Below, one piece after another: positions 15,578-23,728 of a stretch of DNA of 36,885 nucleotides (position 1 is the stretch's first letter; each line of letters opens with the position of its first letter). The stretch lies in assembly GCA_937920345.1 (NCBI GenBank), contig CALGVA010000014.1:1-36885 (forward strand), in the 5' to 3' direction. The notes below the pieces were generated by a model. It searched no databases, was not told where the DNA came from, and saw only the letters and a program-made list of their open reading frames with translations. A program made the position numbers and the translations under genes. This DNA is from an uncultured Lachnospiraceae bacterium. Its GTDB lineage: Bacteria > Bacillota > Clostridia > Lachnospirales > Lachnospiraceae.

Positions 15578-16128
15578 CGCGTCACCCCGTCTAACTGCCC
15601 GTCTTCCGCACCCGGCAGAATACCTTCCTTCTTCCGGTTCCAGGCCGTTCCCGATTGTCTGTCACTGCCTGTTATTTCAACCACAAGCTTATGCGGCAGG
15701 CAGATAATGTTCTCCCGGTCAGAGGAAATCGGTCTGTGACGTACACAGATCTGATCCCGGCAGTCCGCCGCTTCCATCGTCACCCTGCCGTCCGCAACGG
15801 AAATAAGATTGTAGCTTCCCGTTTCCGGAAGCTCCGGTTTCTTCTCATAATAGATCACTTCTGTTTCTACCGCATCTTCCGCATATATTTTTGATGTCTT
15901 TTCTTTATGCCGGCGATCTGCGACCTTGTATCTAATTAAGAAATAAATAGCCTGACTCCCCCGATCGGCATCATGCAGGGCAATCTGTTTCAATTCTATG
16001 CCGTCGCACAAGACATGTACCGTACTGCCCCCTGTACGATGTACTGCAAAAAAAACACCGAGCAGCAACGCTGCAAGCAGACAGCCGATAATTAGGATTC
16101 GATCCGCCTTTTTCTGCAGATTACTCAT
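15574..16128 (-). CDS. NusG domain II-containing membrane-anchored protein
   Basis: The protein has 184 residues: one N-terminal membrane anchor (about residues 10-29), then an extracytoplasmic domain of the NusG-II type. Its pattern is ADCRDQICVRH, then about ten residues, then IICLPHKLVVEI. The two conserved cysteines and CLPH are characteristic. This family is not a transcription factor; it is usually paired with a Gx transporter gene, as here, and is linked by context to flavin or electron-transfer functions. The C-terminal 25 residues are polar and lack conservation I can recognise. The gene overlaps the upstream 53-aa peptide gene by 8 bases and the Gx transporter gene by 4 bases. Confidence 0.75.
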   Translation of the reverse strand: MSNLQKKADRILIIGCLLAALLLGVFFAVHRTGGSTVHVLCDGIELKQIALHDADRGSQAIYFLIRYKVADRRHKEKTSKIYAEDAVETEVIYYEKKPELPETGSYNLISVADGRVTMEAADCRDQICVRHRPISSDRENIICLPHKLVVEITGSDRQSGTAWNRKKEGILPGAEDGQLDGVTR

Positions 16129-16282
16129 GATATTCTTCCCGCCCGTCGTCCATCCCGAGATCCTTCATATGTCTTCTGCCCAGATCCTTCCCCATACGCG
16201 CACCCCAGTCAGATTTCAGTGCAAACCCGAACCCGCCAACCAGCGTAACGATAATGAGGATAGCGATGATATCAAAGGTCAT
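16121..16282 (-). CDS. 53-residue membrane peptide
   Basis: The frame runs from ATG 16280-16282 to TAA 16121-16123, with AGAGGGGG about 9 nt upstream of the start. The product has one membrane segment at its N-terminus (FDIIAILIIVTLVGG). A short polar tail follows with KSDWGARMGKDLG, rich in Gly, Arg and Asp. Its stop codon lies inside the start of the NusG-II gene, so it is the first gene of a coupled run of three. I do not recognise the family. Coupling suggests a role with the NusG-II and Gx transporter proteins. Confidence 0.6.
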   Translation of the reverse strand: MTFDIIAILIIVTLVGGFGFALKSDWGARMGKDLGRRHMKDLGMDDGREEYHE

Positions 16283-16346
16283 AGGAGTCCCCCTCTTCGA
16301 TCAAAAGTCCTACCGTAATCATATATCTAAAAACCGGCTTTTGCAA

Positions 16347-17297
16347 TCACGAAACACCGCCGCTTTGTAATACCGCCTGTAAATGGTTCTGCAGGAAATT
16401 ATCCTGTCGGTCGGACAGGCCCTGTGCATTTAACTCCTGCACAATAATATTGCAGACCGCTTCAATAATCAGGATTCTGCCGTCTTCGGTATTCAGATTG
16501 TAGACATAGTCCTGCGCTGTAACCCCTTCCCATGCCGCGGCTGGATCGGGAATCGTGTAGAGCAGATCAAGCATATCTCCGATCTCTGCACACTGAGACA
16601 GTTCTTGCATTCCCCGACGCAGCCATTTATCATAAGGCGCATAGCGTTTGTTTAACAGATAGACGACTTTCATGCTCTCCCGCACAAATTCGGAAAGAGA
16701 CAGTTCGGCCGCAATACGCTCCCCCCGTTTCATGGCGCGCGCATAATTATACTGCCCCGCCTGTGCCGCCTTAGCAAGGCTCTGCGCCAGTCTTCTGACC
16801 CATACCGTGCGCGGATAGTACTGCATAAGATCGTTGCGAATCCGGGTGAATCTGCCGCTTCTGTCCTCAAAGACCATTCCGCTTACCGCCGTTGCCAGAT
16901 TCTCCTCCGGGACTGTCAGCCATTCCTGCTCTGTAACCGGCGCTCTGTCATAGCCTAATATTCCACGGTAGAAATCTTCCAGACACAACACGCCCACTCT
17001 GCCCTGCCCCTGTTCCTCGCACACCCGGCCGGAAAATCCCATGAACTCCTGCGGCAGCGCTTCATATGCCGCCTGCATCTGTGCTCCGTACTGTACATAT
17101 ACTTCCCGCGGCAGCCAGATGCAAAAAGACGGACCATAATCATGATCCATCGATATCCCATCATCAAATCCGAGACATTCGGAGCCTGCGCCTGCCAGTC
17201 CGGCAGCGGTCTGATCAGCAATTTCGCGAAACCGCTCCTCGATCATCGCTCTGCCATATGCTTCATAATATCTTTGTGATAACTCCAGTCCTTTCAT
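16347..17297 (-). CDS. DUF4037 protein (nucleotidyltransferase-like)
   Basis: The protein has 316 residues. Near residue 50 it reads GISMDHDYGPSFCIWL, which matches the DUF4037 family pattern and resembles the metal-binding strand of the nucleotidyltransferase fold (Gly, then Asp-x-Asp). The rest is helical, with WVRRLAQSLAKAAQAGQYNYARAMKRG, as in other members. No substrate is known. The start was set at ATG 17297; a TTG two codons upstream is also open. It follows the TPR gene after 61 bases. Proteins joining TPR and DUF4037 in one chain exist, so the two gene products here probably work together. Confidence 0.72.
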   Translation of the reverse strand: MKGLELSQRYYEAYGRAMIEERFREIADQTAAGLAGAGSECLGFDDGISMDHDYGPSFCIWLPREVYVQYGAQMQAAYEALPQEFMGFSGRVCEEQGQGRVGVLCLEDFYRGILGYDRAPVTEQEWLTVPEENLATAVSGMVFEDRSGRFTRIRNDLMQYYPRTVWVRRLAQSLAKAAQAGQYNYARAMKRGERIAAELSLSEFVRESMKVVYLLNKRYAPYDKWLRRGMQELSQCAEIGDMLDLLYTIPDPAAAWEGVTAQDYVYNLNTEDGRILIIEAVCNIIVQELNAQGLSDRQDNFLQNHLQAVLQSGGVS

Positions 17298-17358
17298 GTC
17301 CAAGCCTTTCCATGCCAGCCCTTATAGGAATCCTCATCTGCACATACTCCGGCACTCC

Positions 17359-18219
17359 TTAACGGGACAACTCCTGCTTCACTTTCGCCGCCTGCTCCAG
17401 GTAGGATTGCTGTTTTGCTGTCTCGCCCAGCATCCCGCAGACCGCCGCACAGTTCTCACACAGAACCGCATAGCTCATATTTTCCCCGAAATGCGCTTTC
17501 ACTTCAGCAAGCGCCTTCTCATAATATGTCAAGGCTTTGCCATAATCCTGCATACGATAGTACGCTTCCGCCACACCGGCCAGCGCCCCGCTGTAATGGG
17601 CATCCGTATTCCCGCCGCCTCCCTCAAATAAAGTAAGCGCCCGTTCCAGCAATGCCTTTGCCTGCTCCGGATGCGACACTTTGAAATGTAACAGCGCAAG
17701 ATTGGTCAGCGTCGTCGCCGTCTCCATCTCGCCGCCTTCCAGTGTCTCGATGATTGCAAGCGCCTTGCCGGCACAGGCGATCGCCTCATCGTTCTGCTCC
17801 ATTTTCTCCAGCAGGATGCTCATATTATTATACAGTCCCGCGTACCGGTAATCCTGCGGCGGCAGAATGCCGTTATAGATTTGCAGCGCCTGTCTGTAAT
17901 ATCGCAGCGCAGTTTCATACTCTCCAGCCGCGCGATAAGCCGTGGCCGCATTCAGCAGCGTTGTGGCGAAATGCTCCGTATGCTCCATCTGCAGTTCTTC
18001 CATAAGCAGGAGCACGTCCTCCGCCGCCACATAGGCTTTTTCGAATGCGGAAACACTGCGGTAGAAACCGATCATCTCATTACAGATCGTAATATAAGCG
18101 CCATAATCCTGCTCCTCTTTTGCCTGCGCCAGAGAAGATACGAGAAAGGGATCGACCTGTTCGATCTCCTGATTCGCAAAATAAGAGTCCAGCGTCTCTA
18201 AAAATTTGTCTACATTCAT
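17359..18219 (-). CDS. Tetratricopeptide repeat protein
   Basis: The protein has 286 residues made of about six TPR helix pairs. Clear examples are LLNAATAYRAAGEYETALRY, MSILLEKMEQNDEAIACAGK, ALLHFKVSHPEQAKALLE and GVAEAYYRMQDYGKALTYYE. TPR units form a scaffold for protein binding. There is no signal peptide or membrane segment. It precedes the DUF4037 gene on the same strand, and a functional link is likely. Confidence 0.85.
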   Translation of the reverse strand: MNVDKFLETLDSYFANQEIEQVDPFLVSSLAQAKEEQDYGAYITICNEMIGFYRSVSAFEKAYVAAEDVLLLMEELQMEHTEHFATTLLNAATAYRAAGEYETALRYYRQALQIYNGILPPQDYRYAGLYNNMSILLEKMEQNDEAIACAGKALAIIETLEGGEMETATTLTNLALLHFKVSHPEQAKALLERALTLFEGGGGNTDAHYSGALAGVAEAYYRMQDYGKALTYYEKALAEVKAHFGENMSYAVLCENCAAVCGMLGETAKQQSYLEQAAKVKQELSR

Positions 18220-18298
18220 CGTATGCCAATCCCTTTCTGTCTGTATATGTGAAATAATCTTTCCGGTATCATTGTATCGTTAATCAGGAAGCAGAACC

Positions 18299-19366
18299 CT
18301 AATACTGGCCGTTAAAGATCTGTGCCACCGGTGAATCATCCGACAGAATCACGGTCTTGTTGTCTCCGGTAATGCTCGCTTTGACGGCATCCAGCGCCCG
18401 CACGAAAGAATAGAAGTCCATTTTCTCCGGATTCGCATAGGCATCCGACAGAATACGCATATACTCCGCCTCACCTTCCGCTACCGTGGCTTCCGCCTTT
18501 GCCTGCGCGTCAGAGAGCATGATGGACACCTCTTTGTCCGTCGTATTCTCGATCATCTTCGCCTCTGATTTACCTTCTGCCGTGTACTGAGCCGCAATGT
18601 TCTCACGCTCGGAAATCATGCGGGCATATACTGCCTGTTTATTATCATCAGGAAGATCCAGCTTCTTAACATCCACCACCACGATTTCTATGCCGTACTG
18701 CTCCTCCACATGGTTGATCTGCGCCATGATCTCTTCTGTCAGGGATGTGATTTCGATCACTTCCTGCTTCTCTTCCGACAATACCAGATCGTTGCCCGTC
18801 ACATCCGTCTCGCTCTCATCTATGGTGATCGTCATCTTGCCGTCACGGCTGCGGATGACTTCGTCCTGCTTCATATTGGAAATCGTGTTCTTCGTCGCAT
18901 TATACACAATGGCATCGATGCGTCCTTCTGCGTTGGTAACGGAACAGCTCAGTGTCTGGGCAAATTTCAAGGGGTCTGTCACATGCCAGAGCACATAGCT
19001 GTCCAGGATCATCGTTTTCTTATCCGATGTAATGACATCCGATGCCGGCAAATCATAAAGCAGCAGTTCCTTCGGAATCGTGTCAACGGATTCCACAAAA
19101 GGAATCTTGAAGGTAAGTCCCGACTGTGTCACGACGCGCTGCACCCGCCCGAATTGTCTGATCAGTTTAAACTGGTTCTGCTTTGTGACCACCATCGAAT
19201 TACCCAGTACAAAAAGCGCGACGACTGCAATCAGCGCTGCCATGATTCCAAATGCAGAGCCTTTCTTCTTATCCTTTTTATTTTTCTTCTTCGTGCCGTC
19301 CGAGTTAAAATGCTCGAAAGGCGTTGATGTATTGTTCGTCTGGTTCATATTCTGATTATAATCCAC
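18299..19366 (-). CDS. hflC: SPFH/Band 7 protein HflC
   Basis: The protein has 355 residues: a cytoplasmic Asn-rich and Lys-rich N-terminus, one membrane segment (about 37-60), then an SPFH domain (QFKLIRQFGRVQRVV, FKIPFVESV). An Ala/Glu-rich coiled coil follows with ARMISERENIAAQYTAEGKSEA, typical of HflC. With HflK it forms a membrane cage that in E. coli surrounds and modulates the FtsH protease. An in-frame GTG at 19381 overlaps the GGAGG that serves the GTG at 19366, so the latter is the likely start. It follows hflK on the same strand after about 100 bases. Confidence 0.87.
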   Translation of the reverse strand: MDYNQNMNQTNNTSTPFEHFNSDGTKKKNKKDKKKGSAFGIMAALIAVVALFVLGNSMVVTKQNQFKLIRQFGRVQRVVTQSGLTFKIPFVESVDTIPKELLLYDLPASDVITSDKKTMILDSYVLWHVTDPLKFAQTLSCSVTNAEGRIDAIVYNATKNTISNMKQDEVIRSRDGKMTITIDESETDVTGNDLVLSEEKQEVIEITSLTEEIMAQINHVEEQYGIEIVVVDVKKLDLPDDNKQAVYARMISERENIAAQYTAEGKSEAKMIENTTDKEVSIMLSDAQAKAEATVAEGEAEYMRILSDAYANPEKMDFYSFVRALDAVKASITGDNKTVILSDDSPVAQIFNGQY

Positions 19367-19470
19367 CCTGTTATCCTCCACTCTATCTGTCTGAACGTCA
19401 TTTCCAAATCAGCCGGATTCCTGCAGGCTTATGTTCCGTATGTGGCGCCTGCAGCCGGTGTGCGCAGCTA

Positions 19471-20496
19471 TTACTGATTATCCGTCGTCGAATCATCCCC
19501 GGTATCGTCTGTCTGCTGCGTCTCACTTCTGCTGAAAGCATTACCGGCAGAATCCGCAGACACGAAGCTGTCTAACGGCAGAATCGTGTCCGTACTGCCA
19601 TCCTTGCCCTGAATGATCACCTTGATCTCCGGCAGAACATCCTCCATTGCTTCATAGAACATACGTTTTTTCGTCACTTCCGGATATTTTACATATTCCT
19701 GATACATGGAATTAAAGCGCGCCACCTGACCGTTCGCCTCATTGATTCTCTCCTGCTTGGCAGCCTCCGCGTCCTGCAGAATCTTATCCGCCTCCGCCTC
19801 TGCCCCCGGGATCTGCTCGTTGCGGTACTTATTGGCATTATTGAGCGCCGTCTCTTTCCCCTGCTTGGCTGTCTCCACTTCCTTAAATGCATTCTCAACT
19901 TCCGCCGTCGGCGGTGTGGCATCCTGAATCGTAATATTAACGAGTTGTATGCCGATATCATAATTCTCCAGCTTATCCAGAATCATCTGCTTGATATTCG
20001 ACTGGATCTCATTCTTACCGGTCGTGAGCACACTGTCTACGCTATAGGAACCGATCGTCGTCCGGATACAGTTCTGTGCAATATTTTTGAGTATCAGTTC
20101 CGGGTCCTGCGAAGCATATAATGCCTTGACCGGATCAGTCACTCTATATTCGGCATAGAAATCCACAAAGATAAAATTATAATCTGAGGTAATCATCAGG
20201 GCATCCGCCTCCTCGCCTGTGGCGTGGTACCCGATGGAAAATCCCTGAATCGTCGTATTGACCTTCGTCACCGTCTGGATAAACGGGATTTTGAAATGCA
20301 GTCCCGGCGTCGTGACCGCCTTCGGCGATCCGAAAGTACACACCACTGCCTGCTCCTCCTCCTGGATGGAATAATAGGATTCACTCACAAGCAGCAGCAG
20401 GATGACCACCACAATCGCCCCTATGGCAATGTTCTTACCCTTCCCGCTGTTTATCTTATTCAGCGCCCCGTTCGTTTTCTTTTTTGCACCAAACAT
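19471..20496 (-). CDS. hflK: SPFH/Band 7 protein HflK
   Basis: The protein has 341 residues: a short basic N-terminus, one membrane segment (about 23-42), then the SPFH domain (EEEQAVVCTFGSPKAV, PGLHFKIPFIQTV). The helical region has PPTAEVENAFKEVETAKQGKE, which is typical of HflK, and a polar Thr/Asp-rich tail ends the protein. It is the partner of HflC in the FtsH-associated membrane complex. The ATG at 20496 has GGAGGAAG a few bases upstream. It is the first gene of a minus-strand run with hflC. Confidence 0.87.
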   Translation of the reverse strand: MFGAKKKTNGALNKINSGKGKNIAIGAIVVVILLLLVSESYYSIQEEEQAVVCTFGSPKAVTTPGLHFKIPFIQTVTKVNTTIQGFSIGYHATGEEADALMITSDYNFIFVDFYAEYRVTDPVKALYASQDPELILKNIAQNCIRTTIGSYSVDSVLTTGKNEIQSNIKQMILDKLENYDIGIQLVNITIQDATPPTAEVENAFKEVETAKQGKETALNNANKYRNEQIPGAEAEADKILQDAEAAKQERINEANGQVARFNSMYQEYVKYPEVTKKRMFYEAMEDVLPEIKVIIQGKDGSTDTILPLDSFVSADSAGNAFSRSETQQTDDTGDDSTTDNQ

Positions 20497-20560
20497 AACT
20501 CTTCCTCCGTTCTTCCGTGCAGCCCATATACCGGCAGTCAGATCCGCCTTCCCAAACTTA

Positions 20561-20588
20561 TGTATAACAGGCCATATAAATATGCCAA
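20561..20588 (-). promoter_or_regulatory. Candidate hflKC promoter
   Basis: On the minus strand TTGGCA (20588-20583) and TATACA (20566-20561) are 16 bases apart, 65 bases before the hflK start codon. The match is moderate. Confidence 0.35.
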
Positions 20589-20598
20589 AAAATATTTC

Positions 20599-20627
20599 TT
20601 AATATACAACACTTATGTTATTATATA
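20599..20627 (+). promoter_or_regulatory. Candidate phosphatase promoter
   Basis: TTAATA (20599-20604) and TATATA (20622-20627) are 17 bases apart, in a very AT-rich divergent region, and 51 bases before the phosphatase start. AT-richness makes chance matches likely. Confidence 0.3.
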
Positions 20628-20678
20628 CTAGAATAAAGCGAAACACTAATTAAATTTTACTAAAGTGGGAGGCGCATT

Positions 20679-21470
20679 ATGAGAATTATATTTATCAGAC
20701 ACGGAGATCCCGATTATGTGAATGACGCTCTGACGGACAAGGGCGTCAGAGAAGCAAAACTGTTATCAGACAGAATCTCTAAATGGAATACGGATCAGAT
20801 GGATTTCTACTGTTCTCCGCTCGGCAGGGCGCAGCAGACAGCCTCTTACAGCTTAGAGCGCATCGGCCGTACTGCCGTCACATATGACTGGATGCGGGAG
20901 TTCTATTACCAGGTGGATGATCCGACTACGGACCGTTTCGGCGTCCCCTGGGATTTTATGCCGGAATACTGGACAGAAATACCGGAAATCTATGATAAGG
21001 AAGCATGGAAGAAAACGGAAGTGTACAGTTCCAATCCCGAACTCGTACCCGCTTATCAGCAGACCTGTAAGGATCTCGACCGTCTCATTGAAACATACGG
21101 CTATAAGAGATACCACAACTATTATATCAACGTAAATACTGCCGCACATACCCCTGTAGAGCAGACTAAAGTGTCGGCAGATCCCGATGCCGGCATGCAT
21201 AATGCATCCGGTAAAAATGATACTATTGTAATCTTCTGCCATCTTGGTATCACATGCGTGATGATGAGCCACCTGCTGGGCTTCTCTCCTGCCCTGCTGT
21301 GCCACAATTTCTATCTGGCGCCCACCTCCGTGACCATTCTTGCCACGGAAGAACGGCAGAATAATATTGCATATTTCCGCGCACAGGTGATCGGTGACAC
21401 AAACCATCTGTTACAGGGCGGTGAACCGATCTCCTGCGCCGGATATTTTACGGATGTATTTCAAGGATAA
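20679..21470 (+). CDS. Histidine phosphatase family protein
   Basis: The protein has 263 residues and is soluble. The catalytic RHG lies at residues 7-9 (IIFIRHGDPDY). A second conserved histidine is in IFCHLGITCVMMSHLLG (His188). Members include phosphoglycerate mutases, sugar and nucleotide phosphatases and RNA ligase-like phosphatases; the substrate cannot be read from the sequence. An insert between about residues 140 and 180 (NTAAHTPVEQT, then MHNASGKN) is polar. The start ATG follows GGGAGG by 7 nt. It is a single plus-strand gene divergent from hflKC and convergent with trpS. Confidence 0.85.
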   Translation: MRIIFIRHGDPDYVNDALTDKGVREAKLLSDRISKWNTDQMDFYCSPLGRAQQTASYSLERIGRTAVTYDWMREFYYQVDDPTTDRFGVPWDFMPEYWTEIPEIYDKEAWKKTEVYSSNPELVPAYQQTCKDLDRLIETYGYKRYHNYYINVNTAAHTPVEQTKVSADPDAGMHNASGKNDTIVIFCHLGITCVMMSHLLGFSPALLCHNFYLAPTSVTILATEERQNNIAYFRAQVIGDTNHLLQGGEPISCAGYFTDVFQG

Positions 21471-21473
21471 AGA

Positions 21474-21600
21474 ATCGAGCTGCGCTCGATTGCGAGATTT
21501 GCCTGACGGCAAACTCGGATAACCGGAGAAATTTCTTATACCTTAAAATATCGAGCTGCGCTCGATTGCGAGATTTGCCTGACGGCAAACTCGGATAACT
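21474..21600 (+). repeat. Twin-hairpin repeat, two copies 76 bp apart
   Basis: Two near-identical units start at 21474 and 21550. Each has hairpin I (ATCGAGC, TGC, GCTCGAT) then TG, then hairpin II (CGAG, unpaired A, TTTGCC, loop TGAC, GGCAAA, CTCG) followed by GATAAC. The units follow the phosphatase stop codon in the same orientation and precede the convergent end of trpS. They share the flanking pairs with the other loci but have a different, still fully paired, inner stem. Confidence 0.88.
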
Positions 21601-21620
21601 CGTAATAGCGAATATCGCAC

Positions 21621-22625
21621 TTACCGGATTCTTTCCGGGAAACCTACCTTTTTCTGTACTTTGCGGAGAGTCTTTAGGGCATAGTAATTTGCCTTCTCCG
21701 CATTTTCTTTAATGATCCTGTCTATATAATCCTTATTTTTCGTCAGGTCTGCGAAACGTTCCTGCAGCGGCTTTAATACGCCGACCACCGCTTCTCCGAC
21801 CGCCATCTTGAAATCGCCGTAGCCCTTTCCTTCAAACTCCTTCTCAACTTCTTCCGGAGTCTTGCCCGTACACACACTGTAGATATCGATCAGATTCCGT
21901 ATTCCCGGCTGGGATTCCGTATAGCGCACACACGCCTCGGAATCTGTCACCGCTCTCTTGAACTTACGTATGATCGTGTCGGGATCATCCATCAGATATA
22001 TGCTGGCGTTCGGATTCTCGTCGGACTTGGACATCTTCTTGGCCGGGTCCTGCAGGCTCTTAATGCTGGCCCCCGTCTTACCGATGTACGGTTCGGGTAT
22101 CGTAAATATATCGCCGTAGATTGCGTTAAAGCGCTGTGCAATGTCTCTGGTGATCTCAAGGTGCTGTAACTGGTCCTTGCCGACAGGCACAACATCCGCC
22201 TGATACAGCAGGATATCCGCCGCCATAAGCACCGGATATGTAAACAATCCCGCATTGATATTGTCCGCATGCTTGGATGCTTTATCCTTAAACTGCGTCA
22301 TGCGGTTCAACTCACCCATATAAGTAAAACAGTTGAGAATCCATGACAATTCCGCATGTCCCGACACATGGGACTGATAGTATAAACAGTTCTTCTCCGG
22401 ATCGATCCCGGCGGCGATATATAATGTCAGCAGATTTCTCGCACGTTTGCGAAGTTCTGCCGGGTCCTGTCTTATGGTAATGGAATGCAGATCCACCACA
22501 GAATAAAAACACATATATTCATCACACAGGGTAACCCAGTTCTTAAGCGCGCCCAGATAATTGCCCAGTGTCAGATTTCCTGTGGACTGCATACCGCTGA
22601 ATAACACTTTATTTCCGTCTATCAT
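21621..22625 (-). CDS. trpS: Tryptophan--tRNA ligase
   Basis: The protein has 334 residues, the usual length for bacterial TrpRS. The HIGH-type signature is in GNLTLGNYLGALKNW near the N-terminus, and the KMSKS loop is KKMSKSDENP. The class I Rossmann fold core has VLMAADILLYQADVVPVGKDQ. It charges tRNA-Trp in the cytoplasm. The ATG at 22625 is preceded by GGAGG. The 135 bases upstream hold an inverted repeat (22713-22749), but I do not see a T-box motif or a tryptophan specifier stem, so regulation is not clear from the sequence. Confidence 0.97.
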   Translation of the reverse strand: MIDGNKVLFSGMQSTGNLTLGNYLGALKNWVTLCDEYMCFYSVVDLHSITIRQDPAELRKRARNLLTLYIAAGIDPEKNCLYYQSHVSGHAELSWILNCFTYMGELNRMTQFKDKASKHADNINAGLFTYPVLMAADILLYQADVVPVGKDQLQHLEITRDIAQRFNAIYGDIFTIPEPYIGKTGASIKSLQDPAKKMSKSDENPNASIYLMDDPDTIIRKFKRAVTDSEACVRYTESQPGIRNLIDIYSVCTGKTPEEVEKEFEGKGYGDFKMAVGEAVVGVLKPLQERFADLTKNKDYIDRIIKENAEKANYYALKTLRKVQKKVGFPERIR

Positions 22626-22712
22626 TCTTATCCTCCGATCCGAAGCCGATGACCGATGCGTACAAACGAATCGGTCAATGCTTCCTGGCTTGTACCAAAA
22701 TTCAGTTTATCA

Positions 22713-22749
22713 TTGCCCTTTCCTTCCGTCAACCAAAAAGAAAGGGCAA
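22713..22749 (-). other. Inverted repeat upstream of trpS
   Basis: TTGCCCTTTC and GAAAGGGCAA form a perfect 10-bp stem with a 17-nt loop. On the minus strand it lies between the Arg/Asp/Cys-repeat gene and trpS. There is no T run, so a simple intrinsic terminator is unlikely. Confidence 0.5.
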
Positions 22750-22760
22750 CTACATTACAA

Positions 22761-23123
22761 TTACTTACCGTCGCATCCGCATCCGGAATTGTTAAACGGT
22801 CTGGAATCAAAACGGGGTTCAAAGCGGGAGTCATTATTGCAAGGACACGGATTTCTGTCCGCGTCACAATCTCTGCCGCGATCGCAGTCACAGTCTCTGT
22901 CTCTGCCGCGATCACAGTCACGGTCCCTGTCTCTGCCGCGGTCACAATCACGGTCACGATCCCTTCCGCAATCACAATCACGGTCGCGGTCCCGATCACA
23001 TTCTCTTTCTCTCGGTCGGCAGGGAGGTGTCGGAGGTTCGCATCCGCACTCCGGTTCCTCGATACATCTACAACCGTTCTGATTACCGGAAAGTAACAAT
23101 AAAAGAATAATCCAACAATTCAT
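22761..23123 (-). CDS. Arg/Asp/Cys-repeat protein
   Basis: The protein has 120 residues. A short hydrophobic N-terminus (CWIILLLLLSG) is followed by a Cys-rich segment (GCRCIEEPECGCEPPTPPC). Then come about 50 residues built almost only of Arg, Asp, Cys and Gly in a loose repeat around DRDRDCDRGR. The tail has NPCPCNND and GCGCDGK. The start follows AAGGAG by about 10 nt. Short Lachnospiraceae proteins with a similar hydrophobic start and Cys/Asn-rich tail are known to me only as hypothetical; a spore-coat or metal-binding role would be a guess. Antisense frames over the repeat (Ser/Arg or Val/Thr-rich) are by-products of its low complexity. Confidence 0.7.
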   Translation of the reverse strand: MNCWIILLLLLSGNQNGCRCIEEPECGCEPPTPPCRPRERECDRDRDRDCDCGRDRDRDCDRGRDRDRDCDRGRDRDCDCDRGRDCDADRNPCPCNNDSRFEPRFDSRPFNNSGCGCDGK

Positions 23124-23182
23124 AAGCTCTCATCTCCTTTTTGTCATACAATATCCTATGCAAAAAGGAGCGGGCGGGTCAC

Positions 23183-23728
23183 TCATCTTCTATGTTTTCG
23201 TAATATCCTCGTTCTGATGTATCTGTATGTCTTCTCTTCTCCGTAATCCGCCAGCATGTGCAGCAGGAATTCTAACTGCCGCTTCGTCCTCGGGTGCAGA
23301 GGCGGCGGTGTTTTAGAAGACCGGTAGTACAGGAGCGGATCCTGATCCGTGTATGCACTTTTATGATAAACTTTGCAGGCGGCAACCCGGTCCATAAACA
23401 TTTCCACCACATACCGCTGCGGCATAGGCGCAGGTGCCATACCACCCTCGATGTCTTTTGTGCTGTAATCGATCCAGTATTCATAATGGTGCTTATTGCG
23501 TCCCTTGTGATGCAGCCACGCGGAAGAATAACCAATGTCCTCACGCTCCGCATTATTCGGGCTTCTGTTGCCCTGCCAGTATCTGGCACCCACCAGAAAT
23601 TCTGCCGGACTGTATTTGGACAGATCATGCATAATGCCCTGCCGGTACAGTCCCACTTTAAAGCACCCCTCCATGACCAGTCTTTTGTGGTGCGTAATCG
23701 TCTTAAAATGTTCCCATGCCTTAATCAT
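23183..23728 (-). CDS. DUF5662 family protein (HD-like)
   Basis: The protein has 181 residues with the family's conserved blocks: HFKTITHHKRLVMEGCFKVG, MHDLSKYSPAEF, SPNNAERE and WLHHKGRNKHHYEYW. The many conserved His and Asp residues suggest a metal-dependent HD-type hydrolase fold, but the substrate is unknown. The start overlaps the stop of the upstream GH13-fold gene by 8 bases, so the two are translationally coupled. Confidence 0.8.
   Translation of the reverse strand: MIKAWEHFKTITHHKRLVMEGCFKVGLYRQGIMHDLSKYSPAEFLVGARYWQGNRSPNNAEREDIGYSSAWLHHKGRNKHHYEYWIDYSTKDIEGGMAPAPMPQRYVVEMFMDRVAACKVYHKSAYTDQDPLLYYRSSKTPPPLHPRTKRQLEFLLHMLADYGEEKTYRYIRTRILRKHRR

Noticed and set aside
21474..21600. 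Twin-hairpin repeats as ordinary bidirectional terminators of the phosphatase and trpS genes
   Set aside because: Stems are strong, but no T run follows any of them, and one locus lies upstream of a gene and not after one. A termination role is not excluded, but it is not the intrinsic type.
22626..22760. T-box riboswitch upstream of trpS
   Set aside because: A TGGTAC stretch is present, but the conserved T-box sequence, a specifier loop with a Trp codon and a terminator were not found.
22861..22990. Repetitive DNA that could be taken for a CRISPR array
   Set aside because: The repeats are short, continuous and inside a coding frame, with no spacers of constant length.
22561..23096. Plus-strand open frames rich in Ser/Arg or Thr/Val across the repeat gene
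   Set aside because: They are antisense readings of a low-complexity repeat. They lack ribosome-binding sites, and one runs over the start of trpS. The minus-strand frame has AAGGAG and a sensible N-terminus.
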